A stretch of DNA of 64,000 nucleotides, taken from positions 3,333,501 to 3,397,500 of the forward strand of contig NZ_FNRV01000001.1 of the NCBI RefSeq assembly GCF_900105115.1, read 5' to 3'. The position numbers and the translations under genes are program-made. This DNA is from Pseudomonas mohnii. GTDB taxonomy: Bacteria > Pseudomonadota > Gammaproteobacteria > Pseudomonadales > Pseudomonadaceae. Positions 53,215-61,424 of this stretch are shown here, in pieces. The notes beneath the pieces were generated by a model. It was not told the DNA's origin and did not search any database. It saw nothing but the letters and a program-made list of their open reading frames with translations. Position 1 is the first letter of the stretch. The number at the start of each line of letters is the position of its first letter.

Positions 53215-54120
53215 TTACACGTGCTCATTTCCCGGTTGCTTCAACCATTCACACGCCGCCTCAACCTTCATCCTGCCGAAATCCTCACCGGTGCGACTGC
53301 GTACACTGACGAACCCACCCGCCTGCTCTTTCTCGCCAATCACGATCAGGTAGGGCACCGTTTGGCTGTGCTGGCGAATCTTGTAACCGACTTTTTCATG
53401 TCGCAGATCCGCCGCGGCGCGCACGCCAGTGCGGCGCAAGGTTTCGGTCACCGATTGTGCATAAGTCGCCTGACGTTCATCGATGCTCACGACCATCACA
53501 TGGGGAGGCAGGCGCCACTGTTGCAGCTCCTGGTGGCTGGACCAACACGTACCGTAGATCCGTTGCTGCAAGGTCCCGCTGATGTGATCAAGGGCGAATG
53601 CTTGCAGGACCTTGGTGGTGGGCACGTGCGGTCCAGTCGTTAAATACTCGGAGTCACCCAGGCGGTAGACCGACAAGTGCTCAGGGTGCATGGAGGGAGA
53701 GGGCGTCTCGCGGCGACGTATTGAGTGGTTGGTCGCGGCCAGTGACTGCATGCGCGCTTCGATCAGGGGCAAATCGGTCGAGGTCAGGGGGCGCTCGACA
53801 GCAAACTCGCAAAAGAATCCGTCACCCAGCACCGAGCCCGTGCGCATTTGCGCGTGGGAATGCAGTTGCTTGACCGCCATGGCCAGCATCAACGAGCAGG
53901 ACCGTCGCAGGATTTCCAGCCCATCGGGCTCGCGCGGCGTCACAATGCTGACCCTGGCGTTCGCCTTGATCATGAATTCGCAGTCCACTAGCGCACCTTC
54001 CACCCGGCCTGCTACTGCCGCATTGGCCAGCCCTGGACCGATACTCGCGGCAACCTCATGGACGGATAGCGGTTGATCGTATTCACGCAATGAACCATCG
54101 GGGAGGGTGATCTTGATCAT
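53215..54120 (-). CDS. ThrRS-like protein lacking the catalytic core (TGS + editing-like + anticodon-binding domains)
   Basis: The 301-residue product aligns by eye with both ends of threonyl-tRNA synthetase (about 640 residues). Residues 1-60 are a TGS domain (MIKITLPDGS). Residues about 62-205 resemble the N2 editing domain (GDGFFCEF, TTGPHVPTTKV, LQQRIYGTCW). From LPPHVMVVSID onward it is the anticodon-binding domain (DLRHEKVGYKIRQH). The whole class II aminoacylation core with its zinc ligands is absent. Editing residues are also lost: HSCAH is RSCSL and the C of CRGPH is T, while that last H remains. It cannot charge tRNA. It lies downstream of the zinc-uptake operon on the same strand. 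ATG 54120 is preferred over an in-frame TTG at 54135. Confidence 0.88.
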   Translation of the reverse strand: MIKITLPDGSLREYDQPLSVHEVAASIGPGLANAAVAGRVEGALVDCEFMIKANARVSIVTPREPDGLEILRRSCSLMLAMAVKQLHSHAQMRTGSVLGDGFFCEFAVERPLTSTDLPLIEARMQSLAATNHSIRRRETPSPSMHPEHLSVYRLGDSEYLTTGPHVPTTKVLQAFALDHISGTLQQRIYGTCWSSHQELQQWRLPPHVMVVSIDERQATYAQSVTETLRRTGVRAAADLRHEKVGYKIRQHSQTVPYLIVIGEKEQAGGFVSVRSRTGEDFGRMKVEAACEWLKQPGNEHV

Positions 54121-54287
54121 GGTTATTGTTCTCAAATGCTTCGATCACACGCATGAACATTAGAGGTAAAGGTTATCGTTTGTCATTTAGACCTTCTTCC
54201 TATTCGACCACTGCCCCCGACGGCCATGTTCAGAACTCGTTCTTCAGGGCCTTGTAGCCAGGCGCCAGAACGCGGTAGGTCACCGGA

Positions 54288-55178
54288 TCATGGTTTGCTC
54301 AACGCGTTGTAGAGGGTATTGAGGTTGTGTTCGAACAACCCGGCAAACGTACTGGCCTGACCGCTCGACGCGAGCGCGTCGGAGTACAGGGTGCCGCCGA
54401 TCTGCGCCCCGCTTTCGTCGGCGATCTGCTTGAGCAGGCGGGCGTCCTTGATGTTTTCCATGAACACCGCTTTGACCTTGGCCTGACGAATCTGGGTGAT
54501 CAGCGCAGCGACTTCGCTGGCCGAAGGTTCGCGTTCGGTCGACAGGCCTTGAGGCGCCATGAAGTCGATTCCATACGCCTGGCCGAGATAGCCGAAAGCG
54601 TCATGGGACGTGACGATCTTGCGATGGCCCGGGGGAAGCGAGCCGAGCTTGGCCTTGGCTTCGGCCAGCAGTGCGTGGATCTGCTTCAGGTAGGTTTGGC
54701 TGTTGCGTTGGTAGTCGGCTTTGTTCGCGGGATCGGCGGCGATCAGCGCTTTGGCGATGTTGTTGATGTACAGCTCGGTGTTCGCCAGGTTGTGCCAGGC
54801 ATGGGGGTCTGGAATGGATTCGCCGTCCTCCTCCAGTGAGCGCGGAATGACGCCGTGGCTGGCGCTGATCAACGGTGCTTTGGTTTCACTGCTGGCCACC
54901 AGGCGATCCAGCCACGGTTCGAAACCCAAGCCATTCTTGATGATGAGTTTGGCCTTCAACAGCGCTTTCGCGTCATCTGGCGTCGGTTCGTAAGTGTGGG
55001 CATCGGCGTCCGGGCCGACCATGTTGGTGATCTGGATATGTTCGCCACCGACCTGATGCGTCATGTCGGCGAGGATGCTGAAACTGGTGACCACCTGAAG
55101 TTTTTCTGCAGCGGACAGCGACATCGACACCATCAAACTGAACAGCACGAGTAAAGCGCGCGTCGGGTAATACCTCAT
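54288..55178 (-). CDS. Metal (zinc) ABC transporter substrate-binding protein, ZnuA/AztC type
   Basis: The 296-residue periplasmic binding protein has a signal peptide (ending SMSLSAA) and the cluster A-I metal-site pattern: H in DAHTYEPTPDD, H in DPHAWHN, H in SHDAFGYL and a late acidic residue. The His-rich loop of typical ZnuA is missing (only EEDGESIPDPH), closer to AztC-like proteins. It overlaps the permease gene by 4 bp (ATGA) and is the last transporter gene of the folE2-led operon. The folE2 and COG0523 neighbours and the Zur-type boxes point to zinc. Confidence 0.9.
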   Translation of the reverse strand: MRYYPTRALLVLFSLMVSMSLSAAEKLQVVTSFSILADMTHQVGGEHIQITNMVGPDADAHTYEPTPDDAKALLKAKLIIKNGLGFEPWLDRLVASSETKAPLISASHGVIPRSLEEDGESIPDPHAWHNLANTELYINNIAKALIAADPANKADYQRNSQTYLKQIHALLAEAKAKLGSLPPGHRKIVTSHDAFGYLGQAYGIDFMAPQGLSTEREPSASEVAALITQIRQAKVKAVFMENIKDARLLKQIADESGAQIGGTLYSDALASSGQASTFAGLFEHNLNTLYNALSKP

Positions 55179-56041
55179 TGGGATGTGAGCAAAGGAGGGC
55201 GGCGCAGCAATCCGTGCACCGGTCCGAACACCACGGACACCAGATAGAAACCGCCGGCCACCAGCACAATGGCGGGACCGCTGGGAAGCGAGTCATGGAA
55301 CGACAGCAGCAGACCGAGCCACACCGAGACGCTGCCGAGCAACGCCGCAATGGCGATCAGCACCGGCAGTCGACGGCTCCAGAAGCGCGCAGCGGCGGCG
55401 GGCAGCATCATCAAGCCAACCACCATCAAGGCCCCGATCGCCTGGAAACCAATAACCAGATTCAGCACCACGAGCGTCAGGAAGACGCCATGGACCAGTG
55501 GACCGAGCCGGCTGACGATTTGCAGGAAAAGCGGGTCGAGGGTGTCCAGCACCAGCGGACGGTAGATCAACAGCAGGGTGATCAGGCTGAAGCCGCAGAC
55601 CCACAACATGCCAGTCAATGTCGGAGCATCGACCGCCAGCGCGGAGCCGAACAGCAGGTGCAGCAAGTCCAGGCGTTTACCGGCCATCCCGAGGATCAGT
55701 ACGCCGCTGGCCAGTGAGATCGGGTACACAGCGGCGAGGCTGGCGTCTTCCCGCAGGCCGGTGCGACGGGTGACCCATGCGGCGAGACCCGCCATGCCAA
55801 GGCCTGCGGCAAGACCGCCGATGGTCAGTGCGCCGAGGCTCAAACCGGCGAGCCAGAAGCCCAGTGCTGCACCGGGCAAGATGCCATGGGCCACCGCGTC
55901 CCCCATCAGGCTCATGCGTCGCAAGATCAGAAATACGCCAAGCGGCGCTGTGCTGCACGCCAGCGTCAGGCCACCGAGCAACGCTCGGCGCATGAAGACG
56001 AACTCGTGAAAGGGTTGCCAAAGATCGACGGCAGCGAGCAT
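55175..56041 (-). CDS. Metal (zinc) ABC transporter permease, ZnuB/AztB type
   Basis: The 288-residue inner-membrane permease has about eight or nine hydrophobic segments and the family motif LRRMSLMGDAVAHGILPGAALGF. The start ATG 56041 shares one base with the stop of the ATPase gene; the open frame extends 20 codons further, inside that gene. It overlaps the binding-protein gene by 4 bp. Confidence 0.93.
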   Translation of the reverse strand: MLAAVDLWQPFHEFVFMRRALLGGLTLACSTAPLGVFLILRRMSLMGDAVAHGILPGAALGFWLAGLSLGALTIGGLAAGLGMAGLAAWVTRRTGLREDASLAAVYPISLASGVLILGMAGKRLDLLHLLFGSALAVDAPTLTGMLWVCGFSLITLLLIYRPLVLDTLDPLFLQIVSRLGPLVHGVFLTLVVLNLVIGFQAIGALMVVGLMMLPAAAARFWSRRLPVLIAIAALLGSVSVWLGLLLSFHDSLPSGPAIVLVAGGFYLVSVVFGPVHGLLRRPPLLTSQ

Positions 56042-56709
56042 CAGGCCACCTGCGTTTGCGGTTGTTGATGGATCAAGTCCACGCTCTGCCCGAGGACACA
56101 CCCACTGCTTTTGATCAGCAGGGTTTGAGGCATGTGTTCGCGAACGGCGGCCAGGTCGTGGCAGACGACGACCAACGTCCGGCCCTCGGCATGCCAGGCG
56201 TGAATGTGTTCCCAGAGCAGCGCCTGACCCGATTCATCGAGGGCCGCATGAGGTTCATCGAGCAACAACAAGGGCGCGTCCGCGAGGCTCAAGCGGGCAA
56301 GCAGGGCACGCTGCAGTTCGCCGCCGGACAGTGCCATTAACGGGCGTTGTTCCAAACCGATCAGGTGCCAACGTTCAAGCACGGCTTCGAGGCGTTGCTT
56401 GCGTGTCTCTGCCGCTTGCTTGCTGCCCCAGAAACCGGCGGCCACCAAGGCTTCCAGGTTGATGGGAAATTGCCGGTCCAGATGTTGTTGCTGTGGCAGA
56501 AATGAAAGGGCGCCCCGACGTGGAACCCCTAGCACAACCTTGCCAGCCAGGGGCTTTTGCAGGCCTGTGATGACTTTCAACAGGCTGCTTTTACCTGAAC
56601 CGTTCGCCCCGACGATGGCGGTCAGGCTGCCCTTGGCTAATTCGAAATCTATCGGTGGCGTCAGCGGTTGTCCGGGCGCTCCCCATTGCAAGGCTTGGCA
56701 GCGGATCAT
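56041..56709 (-). CDS. Metal (zinc) ABC transporter ATP-binding protein, ZnuC/AztA type
   Basis: The 222-residue ATPase has Walker A GANGSGKSS, the signature LSGGELQRALLAR, and Walker B LLLLDEPHAALDE, followed by the switch histidine in VVCHD. ATG 56709 overlaps the folE2 stop as ATGA. It powers import of metal through the permease next to it. Confidence 0.94.
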   Translation of the reverse strand: MIRCQALQWGAPGQPLTPPIDFELAKGSLTAIVGANGSGKSSLLKVITGLQKPLAGKVVLGVPRRGALSFLPQQQHLDRQFPINLEALVAAGFWGSKQAAETRKQRLEAVLERWHLIGLEQRPLMALSGGELQRALLARLSLADAPLLLLDEPHAALDESGQALLWEHIHAWHAEGRTLVVVCHDLAAVREHMPQTLLIKSSGCVLGQSVDLIHQQPQTQVA

Positions 56710-57602
56710 GCGGCCTCCCAATTCCAGCGACTGTCAGCCACGGCATCGTGGGCGTGCAGGCTTTCCGCGTGGACGACTCGAATGTGGAAGGCATTAATGC
56801 CCGGGGCGCGTTTCAGGGCCTGGTTCAAACGGCGCGCGGCGTCTTCACAGAACATCAAGTTCTGACCGTTGGCCAAGGCGAAGGCTTGCTCGTCTGCGCG
56901 CTTTACTGCGGTTTGCACGGCGGTACCGAGGGCCGCTTCGGCGTCGTTGATGATTGCAACCAGCGGCAGTTCATCCAGATAGTCATCCAGACGAAGACGC
57001 AATTGGGCACTGCTGCGTTGACTGTGCGGCGTCGCGACGATGCCGTTTGTTGACCCGAGCCACGCCAACACGTCGGCATGTTGCAGGGAGGTATTGGCGA
57101 AGTCAGTGATGAACTGTTGCTGAATTAATTGCCGGGCCAGTGCCGCTGAACAGGGACAGGTTGAGGAATACGGCAGGTCGATTTTTAGTTCCACGTGGAA
57201 CATTGCGTTTTTCAAACGCGCTTCGATGGTCACTGGGTAGCTTTTCCAGCCGGCCAGCGGGCTAATCAATGCGGGTCTTTTTAGCAGTAAATCGGTGTGA
57301 ATTTTTATCGATGCGCTGCTGGAAAGCCCTCGGTGGCTGTCGAGAAAACGCTGTAACACTCGCTGTAGAACAGGGGGCGAGAGCGTTTCCTGTGCCAGTT
57401 GTTCCAGCGCCAGATAAAGACGCGACATGTGGATGCCGCGTGCTTCTCCATCGTCAAGGCTCACTCCGGCATCAGCGGTTGCCACCAAGCGTTGGCCATC
57501 GAACAAAACAGGAAGAGCAATGCCGCACATGCCCACCCACTCCAGTGGCAGGGCTTGGCGTGCGGCCTGCGCGGCGATATCCGGCAGAGTCAGCGCATTC
57601 AT
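56706..57602 (-). CDS. folE2: GTP cyclohydrolase FolE2 (type IB)
   Basis: FolE2 catalyses the first step of folate synthesis from GTP like FolE, but does not strictly need zinc; it is a known zinc-starvation substitute. The 298-residue product begins MNALTLPDIAAQAARQALPL and contains YSSTCPCSAAL with the conserved active-site cysteine. ATG 57602 is preferred; ATG 57614 would add 4 residues. It is the first gene of the operon with the ABC metal transporter. A Zur-type palindrome lies 32 bp upstream, and parS site 5 lies inside. Confidence 0.95.
   Translation of the reverse strand: MNALTLPDIAAQAARQALPLEWVGMCGIALPVLFDGQRLVATADAGVSLDDGEARGIHMSRLYLALEQLAQETLSPPVLQRVLQRFLDSHRGLSSSASIKIHTDLLLKRPALISPLAGWKSYPVTIEARLKNAMFHVELKIDLPYSSTCPCSAALARQLIQQQFITDFANTSLQHADVLAWLGSTNGIVATPHSQRSSAQLRLRLDDYLDELPLVAIINDAEAALGTAVQTAVKRADEQAFALANGQNLMFCEDAARRLNQALKRAPGINAFHIRVVHAESLHAHDAVADSRWNWEAA
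57187..57202. promoter_or_regulatory. parS centromere site 5
   Basis: AGTTCCACGTGGAACA holds the perfect core. It lies inside folE2 (read as MFHVEL), 38 kb from parB. Confidence 0.95.
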
Positions 57603-57909
57603 GGGCAGGTCCATCGTGGGAGTTGATTCGACATGTTATATTATAACAATGAAATCGACGATGCCTTTTTCACGAGCGGGCTTTCACCCTGCACAGAGGC
57701 AAGCACAGCAGTCTCCGGACGTGCTGTCGCTCTTGGAGGAAACCGGCTTCATTTCCAATGCCCGCGATAGTCAGCGATTGGTCACGGCACGCCATCAGCA
57801 AGCATTGGCTGACGGCTTGTTTGAAGGTTTGCAGCGCAACTTTCAGAAGAACCCGCCGGCCCACAGCTACATCGCCTGGCGGCAGGCGCAGAAAACGTCC
57901 CAAGCCTGG
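57603..57909. other. Gap between folE2 and the secreted-protein gene, with a possible coding remnant
   Basis: Apart from the Zur-type box, a plus-strand frame beginning at ATG 57649 gives about 85 protein-like residues (for example DVLSLLEETGFISNARDSQ). It then runs on antisense through the next gene to 58386 without a natural end. No ribosome site precedes it and the ATG abuts the box. It could be a decayed gene; I do not call it as a CDS. Confidence 0.4.
57634..57648. promoter_or_regulatory. Zur box upstream of folE2
   Basis: TGTTATATTATAACA is a 15-bp palindrome around one central base and matches the gamma-proteobacterial Zur consensus core (TGTTATAnTATAACA). It lies 32 bp upstream of folE2 and should repress the folE2-ABC transporter operon when zinc is sufficient. 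Confidence 0.85.
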
Positions 57910-58287
57910 CTAGCATCCAGCAACTCGGCTGCAGGTGAACCTGGCACTGCTACCGCCGGAGCTGGAAAACCGATTGATCGTGGTCCAGCCGACGCGCCGG
58001 TTATAGCCGACCCAGGTTTCGCCGTCAGACGCGATGCCAGTGAAAAACGTCAGTTGGCCATAACGACTGTTGGTCTGTGCCCAGTAGCGTTTTCCGGCCG
58101 CTTCGAACCCGCGCAGATAAATCGTGCTGCCGACCGTGTTGACGCTGTAGGCATTGCCATCGGCGTCCACGCAAGCCAGCAAATTGGCGCTGCGGGTGCA
58201 GGTGGCCAACGTCGAAATTTGCCCCCAGGCATCGACAGCGACCAACAATGCAGCGCTCATCAGCGCCAATTTCAGGGCATTAGGCAT
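57910..58287 (-). CDS. Small secreted protein of unknown function in the zinc cluster
   Basis: The 125-residue product has a signal peptide (MPNALKLALMSAALLVAVDA, cleavage near AWGQ). The mature part of about 100 residues is rich in Ser, Thr, Gly and aromatics, with four cysteines (TCTRSANLLAC and FTCSRVAGC) that could form disulfides. No family is recognised. ATG 58287 fits the signal peptide; the open frame extends 19 codons upstream. It lies between two Zur-type boxes, the nearer about 80 bp upstream of its start, so it is probably zinc-responsive. Confidence 0.7.
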   Translation of the reverse strand: MPNALKLALMSAALLVAVDAWGQISTLATCTRSANLLACVDADGNAYSVNTVGSTIYLRGFEAAGKRYWAQTNSRYGQLTFFTGIASDGETWVGYNRRVGWTTINRFSSSGGSSARFTCSRVAGC

Positions 58288-58366
58288 GGCGTTTCTCTTG
58301 GCTGGAAGGGACTTGAGCATTCTGCCTTTTGTCATCGCGGGCAAAAAGGGAGTGGTTCGACTGATT

Positions 58367-58381
58367 GGTTATATTATAACA
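58367..58381. promoter_or_regulatory. Zur box between the secreted protein and the ZigA-type GTPase
   Basis: GGTTATATTATAACA has the same 13-bp core (GTTATATTATAAC) as the box at 57634. It lies 51 bp upstream of the COG0523 GTPase and about 80 bp upstream of the divergent secreted-protein gene, so it could control both. Confidence 0.85.
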
Positions 58382-58431
58382 TTTAATCAGGCCCGACGAT
58401 TTGACCGGGCATTCCTTGTGAGGAGCACCTG

Positions 58432-59637
58432 ATGCCCGATCGTCTTCCCGTCACCGTGTTGTCCGGCTTTCTCGGTGCCGGAAAAAGTACACTTCTTAAT
58501 TACATACTACGTAATCGCGAAAACCTTCGGGTCGCTGTCATCGTCAACGATATGAGCGAAATCAACATCGACGGTAGCGAGGTGCAACGGGATGTGCGCC
58601 TCAATCGTGCTGAAGAAAAACTCGTGGAAATGAGCAACGGCTGCATTTGCTGCACCTTGCGCGAAGACTTGCTTGAGGAAGTGAGCAAACTCGCGATGGA
58701 CGGTCGCTTTGATTACTTGTTGATCGAGTCCACCGGCATCTCCGAACCGCTTCCCGTCGCGGAAACCTTCACCTTCCGCGACGAAAGCGGCCAAAGCCTC
58801 AACGACATCGCCCGGCTCGACACCATGGTCACCGTGGTCGACGGCATGAACTTCCTGCTCGACTACCAGGCCGCCGACAGCCTCGACTCCCGTGGTGAAA
58901 CCCTTGGCGAGGAGGATGAACGTTCGATCACCGACCTGTTGATCGAGCAGATCGAATTCGCCGACGTCATCCTGATCAGTAAGATCGACCTGATCAGCCG
59001 CCGCGAACGGCAAGAGTTGATGGCAATCCTCGAGCGGCTCAACGCCCGCGCGGAAATCATCGCGATGGTCATGGGCGAAGTGCCGCTGAAAAAAATCCTC
59101 AACACCGGTCGATTCGACTTCGAAAAAGCCGCCGAGGCACCGGGCTGGTTGCAGGCGTTACGGGGTGAGCATGTGCCGGAAACCGAAGAATATGGCATCG
59201 CGTCTGCGGTTTATCGTGCGCGCCGACCCTTTCATCCGCAGCGTTTCTTCAGCTTTATCGATCGTCCGTGGGTGAACGGCAAACTGCTGCGTTCCAAAGG
59301 TTTTTTCTGGCTGGCGAGCAAGTACAAGGATGCGGGCAGTTGGTCCCAGGCCGGGGGGCTGATGCGACACGGGTTTGCCGGACGCTGGTGGCGTTTCGTG
59401 CCGAAAGACCAGTGGCCTCAAGAGGAAGAAAGCACGGCCGGCATCATGGCGCACTGGACTGCCGCCACGGGTGACTGTCGACAGGAGCTGGTGTTCATCG
59501 GCCAGAACATCGATTTCGCGCACCTCACCGACGAGCTCGATGGCTGCCTGCTGACCGAAGAAGAAATGGCGCTCGGTGTCGAGGGCTGGCAACGTCTGCC
59601 AGATCCATTCGGACCCTGGCATGAAGAGGCGGCCTGA
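58432..59637 (+). CDS. zigA: COG0523 (CobW-family) zinc metallochaperone GTPase, ZigA type
   Basis: The 401-residue GTPase has Walker [10 protein letters not shown] near the N-terminus, the metal-binding CxCC motif (NGCICC), the COG0523 ESTGISEP switch and a C-terminal CobW domain. Members near folE2 and Zur boxes are zinc-starvation proteins thought to hand zinc to client enzymes in the cytoplasm. A Zur-type palindrome lies 51 bp upstream. The broken DUF1826 gene begins on its stop codon (TGATG). Confidence 0.93.
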   Translation: MPDRLPVTVLSGFLGAGKSTLLNYILRNRENLRVAVIVNDMSEINIDGSEVQRDVRLNRAEEKLVEMSNGCICCTLREDLLEEVSKLAMDGRFDYLLIESTGISEPLPVAETFTFRDESGQSLNDIARLDTMVTVVDGMNFLLDYQAADSLDSRGETLGEEDERSITDLLIEQIEFADVILISKIDLISRRERQELMAILERLNARAEIIAMVMGEVPLKKILNTGRFDFEKAAEAPGWLQALRGEHVPETEEYGIASAVYRARRPFHPQRFFSFIDRPWVNGKLLRSKGFFWLASKYKDAGSWSQAGGLMRHGFAGRWWRFVPKDQWPQEEESTAGIMAHWTAATGDCRQELVFIGQNIDFAHLTDELDGCLLTEEEMALGVEGWQRLPDPFGPWHEEAA

Positions 59638-60054
59638 TGTTGACGCTGACCCCCGTAGGCGTGAGCCCGGTCGCGACGCGCGCCTTGTATCAATATCAGG
59701 CTGCCACTCCAGAGTCCTTGACCCGCATTCTCGACGATGATGTGAACCTCGCTGTCTGGAATCGCCAGCTCCCGGCCCATATCGCGGATTTCTCGACCCT
59801 GCTGCTGTCCCTGAGCGAGCCGCTGGCCGAGTCGTTGTCACTGGAAATGCCCGATGACGAAGCAGAGCCCGATCTCCACGGATTGGCCTCAGGTTTCAGA
59901 CAACTCGCTGATCGGGCAGATCGCCAGCGGCGACGTGGCGTTGCTCAAGGGGGAGAAATGGCACGGCAACGAAGGTTTCGGGTTGATTCACCGCTCGCCG
60001 CAACTCGCTGCAGGCGAGCGTCGTTTGATCCTTACCCTCGACTGGTTGAGCTAG
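59637..60054 (+). pseudogene. DUF1826 family gene with internal deletion and frame change
   Basis: The gene starts on the ZigA stop (TGATG) and reads [19 protein letters not shown] up to PDLHGLASGF near 59896. The typical DUF1826 C-terminus continues immediately in a different frame (SDNSLIGQIASGDVALLKGE to LTLDWLS, stop at 60052-60054). The middle part of the family, which I recall as carrying conserved histidines and cysteines, is missing. An internal deletion that also shifted the frame explains this. The original frame continues as an unrelated 166-residue reading to 60137. From memory, intact DUF1826 genes accompany COG0523 genes in zinc-regulated clusters. Confidence 0.82.
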
Positions 60055-60058
60055 CGGC

Positions 60059-60415
60059 TCAGGGTTTGACCCAGGTGCCCTGGCTCTGCGCCTCGCAAAA
60101 CGGCTTCAGATACGCCGCATCGGTGGCCACGCCGTAATAGTGAATATCCTGCCGGTAAGGCATATTGGCGACTTGAGCGTTGCTGCAGACGCCGAACGCC
60201 CCCGCAGGGCATTGGTCGAGGTACTGGACCTCGACTTTCTGTCCGGCCAGATTCGGTTGGCAAAAGCCGTCGGCGAACAGTTTTTCCGGGATGTTGCGGT
60301 TCTGCTGACAGACTTTCACGTCGAGCCTTTCAGCCTGACTGTGGACGACGCAGGCTTCAGCCAGCGCCTCGCCGCAAGTCAGCGTCAGGAGCAACGACAA
60401 TCCCCTCAACCGCAT
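60059..60415 (-). CDS. Cysteine-containing periplasmic protein of unknown function
   Basis: The 118-residue product has a signal peptide (MRLRGLSLLLTLTCGEALA). The mature part has six cysteines (ACVVHS, VCQQ, FCQP, QCPAG, VCSN, FCEA), suggesting a disulfide-stabilised periplasmic or secreted protein. I do not recognise the family. It is convergent with the broken DUF1826 gene and divergent from the second COG0523 gene only 26 bp away, so it may share its regulation. Confidence 0.7.
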   Translation of the reverse strand: MRLRGLSLLLTLTCGEALAEACVVHSQAERLDVKVCQQNRNIPEKLFADGFCQPNLAGQKVEVQYLDQCPAGAFGVCSNAQVANMPYRQDIHYYGVATDAAYLKPFCEAQSQGTWVKP

Positions 60416-60441
60416 CCTTACCTCCTCAGAAAACCTCGATC

Positions 60442-61413
60442 ATGTTGCAGAACATTCCCACCCACGTCATCGCCGGGCCCTTGGGTGCCGGCAAGACCAG
60501 TCTGATCAAGCACCTGCTGGCGCAGCGCCCGGCCGGAGAGCGCTGGGCGGTATTGATCAACGAGTTCGGCCAGATCGGTCTCGACGCCGCGCTGCTGACA
60601 CAGGACGCCGATGGTATCGCACTGGGTGAAGTCGCCGGGGGCTGTTTGTGTTGCGTCAATGGCGCGCCGTTTCAGATCGGGCTCGGCCGCCTGCTGCGCA
60701 AGGCGCGACCGGATCGATTGTTCATCGAACCGTCCGGGCTGGGGCATCCGGCGCAGTTGCTCAGGCAGTTGAGCGAGGCGCCGTGGGTCGGCGTGTTGGC
60801 GGTGCAGCCCTGTGTGATGGTGCTCGATGCCCAGGCTCTTGCCAGCGGCAAGGCGTTGCCCGAGTCGCAACAGGACGCGTTGGGCAGCGCCGGTTTGTTG
60901 CTGCTGAACAAGGCGGAAGGCCTGGATGCCAGTGATCGCCAGCGAATCGCTGCGCAGTTGCCTGCTCGTTCGTTGTATTGGACGCAGCAAGCGCTCTTGC
61001 CACTGAGCGAACTGCCAGGACTGGCGGCTCAGGGAACGGCGGGTGTGGATAACTTTGTGATGCCCAGGGGGCTGGCGCAAATACCGGCAATCTGGAGCGA
61101 TCCGGCGCTGCCAATTTGTTTGAGTCAGGAACAGGAGGGCGGCTGGAGCATCGGCTGGCGCTGGCATCCGAGCCAGACATTCGATGTGACGCTTGTATCC
61201 CGGTGGCTTACCAGCCTGGACTGGCGGCGGGCGAAGTTGGTTATCCACAGTGTCGAGGGGTGGGTCTCGGCAAATGCGCTGGACAATGCCGAATTGCAAT
61301 GGCTGGCCAGTGAGTGGCGGCAGGATTCGCGGATCGAGTTGATTTTCAGTGCGCCGCAGGATGTCGACTCACTGCAGCAAAGCCTCGCCGGGTGTCGGTT
61401 GAGCGGGAATTAA
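60442..61413 (+). CDS. Second COG0523 (CobW-family) GTPase
   Basis: The 323-residue product has Walker A GPLGAGKTS, the CxCC motif GGCLCC, the EPSGLGHP switch and NKAE, with a C-terminal CobW domain (FDVTLVSRWL). It is shorter than and divergent from the ZigA-type protein 1 kb upstream, so it belongs to another COG0523 subgroup. A metallochaperone role in the zinc cluster is likely; the client is unknown. Perfect DnaA boxes at 61044-61052 and 61241-61249 lie inside it. Confidence 0.9.
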   Translation: MLQNIPTHVIAGPLGAGKTSLIKHLLAQRPAGERWAVLINEFGQIGLDAALLTQDADGIALGEVAGGCLCCVNGAPFQIGLGRLLRKARPDRLFIEPSGLGHPAQLLRQLSEAPWVGVLAVQPCVMVLDAQALASGKALPESQQDALGSAGLLLLNKAEGLDASDRQRIAAQLPARSLYWTQQALLPLSELPGLAAQGTAGVDNFVMPRGLAQIPAIWSDPALPICLSQEQEGGWSIGWRWHPSQTFDVTLVSRWLTSLDWRRAKLVIHSVEGWVSANALDNAELQWLASEWRQDSRIELIFSAPQDVDSLQQSLAGCRLSGN

Positions 61414-61424
61414 CTCGCCCGCGC

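Noticed and set aside
56518..56531. Possible sixth parS (GACGTGGAACCCCT)
   Set aside because: Only one half of the palindrome is present.
57913..58386. Continuation of the plus-strand frame from 57649
   Set aside because: This part is antisense to the secreted-protein gene and looks like a shadow, with no natural C-terminus.
60055..60137. C-terminal part of the 166-residue reading of the DUF1826 frame
   Set aside because: After the junction near 59896 this frame no longer resembles the family and runs into the antisense of the next gene.
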